DNA of 64,000 nt from Pollutimonas thiosulfatoxidans (GTDB lineage Bacteria; Pseudomonadota; Gammaproteobacteria; Burkholderiales; Burkholderiaceae_B): positions 372,001 through 436,000 of the forward strand of contig NZ_CP022987.1 in NCBI RefSeq assembly GCF_004022565.1, written 5' to 3'. Positions 60,511 through 64,000 of the stretch are shown here, piece after piece (within the stretch, counting starts at the first letter, position 1; each line of letters opens with the position of its first letter). The notes under the pieces were generated by a model. That model was not told where the DNA came from. It searched no databases and worked only from the letters and a program-made list of their open reading frames with translations. The translations under genes and the position numbers were made by a program.

Positions 60511-61074
60511 ATGAATCAGACTTTTGCAGTGTGGGTGGTAATTGGCCTGTCGTTGGTGACGGCCAATTTGCCCTTCGTGGTTCAACGGCCCTTCCTGGTA
60601 TTGCCGTGGACCCAGGCCGGAGAAGCGCCCCAGCCTTTCTGGTTGCAATGGCCCATGTCGGCTCTGTTCTTCGCTCTGCTTGCCGGCGCCGGTTATTTGG
60701 CATGGGTGTTGATTGGCCAGGGGTTCTTCGTAGCGTCTGATCCGGCGTCGGTGGCGTTGTTTCTGGGCAAAGTGCTGTTTGTCATGGGCGCAGCAGCCTT
60801 GCTGCTGGCCTATCCGGGCTGGCGCAACCGTGGCCGCGTCATCAGTAAAACATTCCTGGATCGACTGCTGGAGCTACTGGCCTTTTACGGTCTGGTGGGC
60901 ACCCTGGGTTTTGCCCTGGAAGCCAATGTGGGCAACACGTTCAGCCACACCTGGGAGTTCTACGCCGTTACGCTAAGCCTGTTCGTGGTGTTGGGCTATC
61001 CGGGCTTCGTGTATCGGTACTTGATGCGCCACCGGAAGCCTCGGGCGGCTGCATCACCATCAGCGCGGGGCTGA
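60511..61074 (+). CDS. DUF2818 family membrane protein, enlarged
   Basis: 187-residue membrane protein 3 bp after nuoN, the usual position for DUF2818 in betaproteobacteria, so a link to complex I is likely. The start (VWVVIGLSLVTANLPFVVQRPF) and end (DRLLELLAFYGLVGTLGFALEANVGNTFSHTWEFYAVTLSLFVVLGYPGFVYRYL) are family sequence. The usual family member is only about 100 residues. Here about 80 extra residues (QPFWLQWPMSALFFALLAGAG to AALLLAYPGWRNRGR) add roughly two membrane segments. The last 107 bp overlap the end of the mechanosensitive-channel gene on the other strand. Confidence 0.85.
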   Translation: MNQTFAVWVVIGLSLVTANLPFVVQRPFLVLPWTQAGEAPQPFWLQWPMSALFFALLAGAGYLAWVLIGQGFFVASDPASVALFLGKVLFVMGAAALLLAYPGWRNRGRVISKTFLDRLLELLAFYGLVGTLGFALEANVGNTFSHTWEFYAVTLSLFVVLGYPGFVYRYLMRHRKPRAAASPSARG

Positions 61075-63424
61075 CCAGCGGCACATTCCGCTCGCGCAGA
61101 GCTTTCAGTATCACGAACAGCAGGGCGCTGCGTACGCGGTAGGCGGCACGGGGCGAACTCACATAGCCCGTCGCGACAAAGATCAGGCCGTTCGGGTCCA
61201 CGCCATCCAGCATGACGTCGGCGGCGGGTTCTTTGAGCACCTCTTCATTTGCCTCGAAGGCAGTCAGCATCAGGTCATGTATCTGCTCTGGCAGCACGGT
61301 CACGGGCAGCGTCAACCTGATCTGCACCCGACCCAGCGGTCCGGCGTGCGTGACATTGCGTACTATCTTGGTGATGAATTCGGAGTTGGGCACGATGACC
61401 GTGGATCGGTCTCCCATTTGGATCTCGGTTGCCCGGACATTGATGCGGCGTATGTCGCCTTCGACGGTGCCCAGCGAGACCCAGTCGCCAACGCGCACGG
61501 GTCTTTCCGCCAGCAAGATCAAACCCGAGACGAAGTTCTGTACGACTGCTTGCAAACCAAAGCCTATGCCGACCGACAGGGCGCTGGCGATCCAGGCGAC
61601 CCGTTCCAGCCCGATGCCGACTGCCGACAATGACAGGGCGATAACCAGGACGTAACCGGCGTAGCCGAACAGGGTGGCGGCAGACAGCCGCATACCCGGA
61701 TCGAGGCTGGTAACGGGCAGGAACTGACGGGCCAGCCAGGTCTTGATGACTTTGACCAGACCCAGACCGAGCAGCAGCACGACGGTGGCCAAGCCTACTG
61801 CGGTCGGGCGTATATTGAGTTCGCCGATGGCGATACCCTGATACAGCGCATCCAGGCGCTGCACCCAGGCCGCTGGACCATCACCGAAAGGCGCGGCAAG
61901 CAACACTATGGCCAGCAACATGATGACTGCCCTGGCCAGCCCGGACAGCACGACTGTCGCCTGGCCCCGCACCCGCGTCATCGTCCGCGTGTAGTTGTCA
62001 TCATCGGCGCTGCGGCGTATGGCGGCGAGGATGACGTGGCATGCGTCGTCTATCAGTCCGTTCAGCAGGTAGGCCACCGCAATCACAATGCCCACCCATG
62101 CGGCTTGTTTGATGATGAAGCTGCCCAGGGCGATATAGCCGATCAGCAAACAAGCGACACTGGCAAAAATGGCGATCCAGATCGAGATTCGGAAGAAGCC
62201 ATAAGTGACACCCGCTGGGGCGGCTTCCCCCGAGGTGTCCGCCAAGGCCTCGCGTCGCAGGCCTTGCACGCGGTAAGTTGCCAGTGCCAGTGTGAGGCTC
62301 AAGGCCAGCGCCACCGCACAATTCTGCGCGACAGTGGCAAATAAACTGGCGTTAAGTATGGCGGCCAGTCGCTGCGTAACCCAGCCTGTGACCAGAATGA
62401 TGGCCAGCACTGTGGGAAACCATCTTAGCCCTCTGGCAACGCTGTCCGTTAGCGGTAGCAGTCGCCAAGTAGGCCGGTTCCACGACAGCAGGGCCCTGCC
62501 CAGCCCGGCCACGAATCCGCCAAAATACACAGCGCCTACGCTCTGCGACAGAAGTTCCACCATATTCGCGGACAATTCCACCTTCCAGCCCAGCGTTTGC
62601 CGCAGCACTTCCGCTATCAGGCCGGGCGCCAAGGTAGCCAATACCAGTTGGGCGCAGGCGTACAGCGAGCGTCGCAGCCTGCCCGGGGCCACCCGCGTCG
62701 TGGTCAGTTGGAGCAGCAGCCGGCCGGCCACTACCCGCAAGACGAGGACGGCCAGGATGGCCAGCAGAGCGCCGGTCCACGCTGCGCTGCCGGCTGCGGC
62801 GGCCGCCCTGGAAAGCTCTTCGTGCAGAGGTCTGGCGCTACGCAAATCTTCAGGCAACTGCGAACGCAGATCGCTCCAGAAGTGATCGTCCAGTATGGAA
62901 GTGGTGCGCACACCCAATTCCGCCTGGAACAGCGAGCGCCGCAATTTCAGTATCTGATCGCTGGCCTGGCCCGCCTCCAGGGAGATCAGCCGGGCAAGCT
63001 TGATCTGGGCGTCCAGTTTTGTGCTGGCTTTGTTCAGTTCCGCACGTTGCAGCGCAATGTCCGGTGCCTCCTTGGCACCCTCCACGGGTTGTCCCAACTG
63101 TGCCACGCGCTCTTGGACGCTGACCAACTGCGGCTCCAGCGCTTTGGCGATGGCCTGCGCTTCTTCCTGCGCCTCCAAAGCCGTCTCGCGCAAGGCCACA
63201 AGGTCGGCATCAATCAGCGGTTTGTCGGGAGCAGCCTTGAGATCCTTCTGGACATCATCGATCTGGGCGCGGGCGGCATCCAGCGATTTGTCTACGTCCG
63301 CCAGCGCCTTGTCCTGCGCATACGCGGTGGTTGTCACGCTGGCCAGGGCAAGCAGTAGCGTCAGTAACAGGCACCGTACCGCGATCGATAGTGTGGAAAA
63401 AAAATGGGAGGAGTGGGTCGGCAT
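60968..63424 (-). CDS. mechanosensitive ion channel, MscS family with DUF3772-type N-terminal domain
   Basis: 818-residue inner-membrane channel. Signal peptide (LLLTLLLALASVTTTAYAQ), then a periplasmic alpha-helical/coiled-coil domain (residues about 40-200, heptad-like LDAARAQIDDVQKDLK), several membrane helices, and the MscS pore and beta domain (VGIGFGLQAVVQNFVSGLILLAERPVRVGDWVSLGTVEGDIRRINVRATEIQMGDRSTVIVPNSEFI). It releases solutes at osmotic downshock. The last 35 or so residues after LMVMQPP (Ser/Pro/Thr-rich) lie antisense to the DUF2818 gene. Confidence 0.92.
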   Translation of the reverse strand: MPTHSSHFFSTLSIAVRCLLLTLLLALASVTTTAYAQDKALADVDKSLDAARAQIDDVQKDLKAAPDKPLIDADLVALRETALEAQEEAQAIAKALEPQLVSVQERVAQLGQPVEGAKEAPDIALQRAELNKASTKLDAQIKLARLISLEAGQASDQILKLRRSLFQAELGVRTTSILDDHFWSDLRSQLPEDLRSARPLHEELSRAAAAAGSAAWTGALLAILAVLVLRVVAGRLLLQLTTTRVAPGRLRRSLYACAQLVLATLAPGLIAEVLRQTLGWKVELSANMVELLSQSVGAVYFGGFVAGLGRALLSWNRPTWRLLPLTDSVARGLRWFPTVLAIILVTGWVTQRLAAILNASLFATVAQNCAVALALSLTLALATYRVQGLRREALADTSGEAAPAGVTYGFFRISIWIAIFASVACLLIGYIALGSFIIKQAAWVGIVIAVAYLLNGLIDDACHVILAAIRRSADDDNYTRTMTRVRGQATVVLSGLARAVIMLLAIVLLAAPFGDGPAAWVQRLDALYQGIAIGELNIRPTAVGLATVVLLLGLGLVKVIKTWLARQFLPVTSLDPGMRLSAATLFGYAGYVLVIALSLSAVGIGLERVAWIASALSVGIGFGLQAVVQNFVSGLILLAERPVRVGDWVSLGTVEGDIRRINVRATEIQMGDRSTVIVPNSEFITKIVRNVTHAGPLGRVQIRLTLPVTVLPEQIHDLMLTAFEANEEVLKEPAADVMLDGVDPNGLIFVATGYVSSPRAAYRVRSALLFVILKALRERNVPLVSPALMVMQPPEASGGASSTDTRSPDSPTPRTGLA

Positions 63425-63530
63425 GAAAACCGTGAGTACGGACAGGAAGCCAAACGAACATCATAAACGCCGGCGATGCGATTAGGTAGAATTGCGGCTG
63501 GTTCTCAACATTGGTCACTGCGTTTACTTC

Positions 63531-64000
63531 ATGACTCATCTTATTGTTCAAGCCCCCAATCTTGTTTCATCCAATATCGAGAAGTTGGCGGCGATAGCCT
63601 GCGCCGACGGCGTTCAGGAGTTGGGTCCGACCGCTGTTCGGCTTTTGGAGGTGGATGACGGCACCCGCGCGGAGGTGAGCGCCTGCTGTGAAGCTCTCGG
63701 TATGGACTATGCCTTTCTGGACCACATTACGCGACTGCGCGATTGCCGCATACTGGCCATGGACATGGATTCAACCCTCATTAATATCGAGTGCATCGAC
63801 GAGATCGCCGACATGGCGGGCCGCAAGGCTGAAGTGGCCGCCATCACTGAAGCCGCCATGCGCGGAGAGATCACCGACTTTGCGGAAAGCCTGACCCGGC
63901 GCGTGGCCTTGCTTGAGGGCGTACCCGCCTCGGCGCTGGACGATGTTTATGGGACCAGGCTGCAATTGAACCCAGGCGCCCAGAAGTTGATCTCCACGGC
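63531..64000 (+). CDS. serB: phosphoserine phosphatase, 5' part (cut by window end)
   Basis: The frame opens with ATG at 63531 and is still open at base 64000, giving 156 residues. An N-terminal ACT-like part (residues 1-70) is followed by the HAD phosphatase motif I, D78-M-D80-S-T-L, then the substrate-binding stretch NIECIDEIADMAGRKAEVAAITEAAMRGEITDFAESL, which is SerB sequence. It would make serine from phosphoserine. It is divergent from the channel gene with about 106 bp between the starts. Confidence 0.94.
   Translation, partial: MTHLIVQAPNLVSSNIEKLAAIACADGVQELGPTAVRLLEVDDGTRAEVSACCEALGMDYAFLDHITRLRDCRILAMDMDSTLINIECIDEIADMAGRKAEVAAITEAAMRGEITDFAESLTRRVALLEGVPASALDDVYGTRLQLNPGAQKLIST

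Noticed and set aside
58831..60648. 605-codon minus-strand frame opposite nuoM/nuoN
   Set aside because: Low-complexity His/Gln/Arg translation typical of antisense shadow; nuoN on the other strand is certain.
1..64000. CRISPR arrays or complete insertion sequences
   Set aside because: No regularly spaced repeats and no intact transposase or IS-type terminal inverted repeats were seen on reading through both strands.

Overview
The window looks like chromosomal DNA of a betaproteobacterium of the family Alcaligenaceae (Bordetella / Achromobacter / Pusillimonas type). The basis is gene content and order: a Bordetella-style hemin locus (receptor, HemS-like protein, TUV transporter), rpsO-pnp, a PIG3-type quinone oxidoreductase, tpiA-secG-tRNA-Leu(GAG), a Burkholderiales porin next to nuoA, and a 14-gene nuoA-N operon followed by a DUF2818 gene and serB. 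Genus and species cannot be fixed from the sequence alone.

Layout. 0.2-6.3 kb: hemin uptake operon behind a Fur-like box; its permease gene carries a one-base frameshift in a G6 run. 6.4-8.5 kb: psd and pssA (phospholipid synthesis) and a convergent lipoprotein gene. 8.7-11.7 kb: rpsO, pnp and a zinc-ribbon protein. 11.7-14.0 kb: a decayed mobile patch holding a TauE/SafE-type permease, phage and integrase fragments and a toxin-antitoxin pair whose toxin lacks its middle. 14.15-14.64 kb: tRNA-Ser(UGA) and a tRNA-Leu(UAA) gene split in its anticodon by a 228-nt group I intron. 14.8-17.25 kb: quinone oxidoreductase, tpiA, secG, tRNA-Leu(GAG). 17.4-29.05 kb: a GntR-controlled divergent catabolic cluster (FAD/Fe-S dehydrogenase, aminotransferase, amidase, TRAP transporter, crotonase-fold enzyme, class III CoA-transferase). 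29.06-32.3 kb: pqqABCDE, with the 24-codon pqqA found by reading the sequence. 32.4-38.8 kb: Ku and LigD (bacterial NHEJ), a short-chain dehydrogenase and a TPP enzyme. 38.9-44.1 kb: Fur-box-preceded periplasmic operon imelysin / di-haem oxidoreductase / imelysin / DUF1513. 44.5-45.65 kb: porin. 45.9-61.1 kb: respiratory complex I. 61.0-64.0 kb: a MscS-family channel on the minus strand and the start of serB.

The most striking item is the group I intron. It sits between U34 and A35 of tRNA-Leu(UAA), the classical cyanobacterial/plastid position. Its compact core resembles the Azoarcus tRNA-Ile intron, and its P3 and P7 helices differ from that intron by pairing-preserving changes. It lies next to integrase debris.

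Other points for follow-up: the bhuU frameshift at a slippery-type heptamer, the internally deleted toxin, two perfect 14-bp operators in the catabolic cluster, a pqqA ribosome-binding site inside a hairpin, a crotonase missing one catalytic Glu, and an enlarged DUF2818 protein whose gene overlaps the mscS-type gene tail to tail.
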